Assembly (NCBI RefSeq): GCF_015689175.1 | Contig: NZ_CP065047.1 | Coordinates: 5,146,001-5,210,000 of the forward strand | Length of the DNA: 64,000 bases | From: Mycobacterium kubicae | Lineage (GTDB): Bacteria > Actinomycetota > Actinomycetes > Mycobacteriales > Mycobacteriaceae | Direction: 5' to 3' | In this document: one piece after another, positions 63,722 to 64,000 of the stretch | Position numbering within the stretch: the first letter of the stretch is position 1 | Layout of the letters: every line of letters begins with the position of its first letter | The notes under the pieces: model-generated | Seen by the model: the letters and a program-made list of their open reading frames with translations, nothing else | Told to the model about the DNA's origin: nothing | Databases searched by the model: none | Program-made: the position numbers and the translations under genes

Positions 63722-64000
63722 CTAAACCCGGCCACCGACACCTTCGTCATGCGCCGCAGCGCCATTCGCACCTAGTGCTTGCGCCGCCGCGCCATCGTCA
63801 TGCGCAGTAACGCCGTTCGCACCTAGTGCCAACGGCGCCGCGCCAGGGGCCGCCGCGCCGTTGCCCTCACCTAGTGCTTGCACCGCCGCGCCAGTGTGCG
63901 CGCTCGCCGCCTTTAACATCATCCGAACGCTACCGACTTTGACCCCAGCCAATTCCGCTATCGCCGCGAGTGATTCGCCGCGACCCTGCATTCGAGCCAC
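63722..64000 (-). CDS. HTH protein with C-terminal Ala/Gly repeats (continues past the window)
   Basis: The open frame reaches the window edge. QGRGESLAAIAELAGVKVGS VRMM is an HTH (as in serine recombinase C-termini or phage terminase-type proteins). After it comes a low-complexity tail with the repeated unit AAAQALGANGAAAHDE, coded by the 51-bp tandem repeats. The N-terminus is unknown. It probably shares an operon with the HNH gene. Confidence 0.5.
   Translation of the reverse strand: MARMQGRGESLAAIAELAGVKVGSVRMMLKAASAHTGAAVQALGEGNGAAAPGAAPLALGANGVTAHDDGAAAQALGANGAAAHDEGVGGRV
63744..63893. repeat. Tandem repeat, units of 51, 51 and 48 bp
   Basis: Units 63744-63794, 63795-63845 and 63846-63893 each contain CACCTAGTGC and end GCCGCGCCA. 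Lengths are multiples of three, so copy-number change keeps the HTH protein in frame. Confidence 0.8.

Noticed and set aside
63744..63893. Possible CRISPR-like repeat
   Set aside because: The units are directly adjacent, coding and imperfect, with no spacers; a tandem repeat within a protein gene.

Overview
This is a high-GC actinobacterial window that reads as mycobacterial. It carries paired MmpS/MmpL transporters, several cytochromes P450, many FadD/FadE-type lipid enzymes, an EthA-like Baeyer-Villiger monooxygenase, a DUF6188 protein and numerous TetR regulators. No rRNA, tRNA or CRISPR array was seen. The many insertion sequences, frameshifted genes and gene remnants point to an accessory or plastic region (chromosomal or plasmid; the sequence does not decide which).

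Region 1 (1-23.5 kb) is a lipid or terpenoid/steroid-like catabolic block. It holds a P450 (cut by the window edge), a flavin monooxygenase, a BtrH_N-domain protein, two acyl-CoA synthetases, an enoyl-CoA hydratase, three acyl-CoA dehydrogenases and a DUF35/thiolase-fold pair that looks like an aldolase. It also holds a split AtuA pair translationally coupled to MaoC-type hydratases, a second P450 (frameshifted at a C6 tract), a transglutaminase-fold protein and an esterase broken by a 68-bp miniature element. Three copies of a 21-bp inverted-repeat motif lie in front of these genes and suggest one TetR regulon.

Region 2 (23.6-27.3 kb) is an IS pile-up: an ISL3-family element with a clean 8-bp target duplication sits inside an IS5-family element, which abuts a truncated IS1380-family transposase. 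Region 3 (27.5-40.7 kb) is a cell-envelope export block: esterase, MmpS-MmpL, TetR, a second MmpL overlapping an alpha/beta hydrolase, DUF6188 and two TetR genes, with related palindromic sites in the gaps.

Region 4 (40.9-62.7 kb) is the highlight: nested recombinase elements. An outer three-gene module on the minus strand (tyrosine integrase, small XRE-like regulator, multi-zinc-ribbon recombinase; here called E) has been split by three insertions. Element B is a Tn554-like TnpA-TnpB-TnpC set, element C is a second such set on the other strand, and the third is an IS30-family element that itself carries a group II intron. Element C's TnpB-like gene is split again by element D, which has three recombinases plus a small coiled-coil gene. 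B, C and D each lie in or beside codons for conserved catalytic motifs of a tyrosine recombinase. Both split integrase reading frames can be rejoined on paper.

Region 5 (62.7-64 kb) has a gene-poor stretch, an HNH-type endonuclease and the end of an HTH protein whose C-terminus is coded by 51/51/48-bp tandem repeats.
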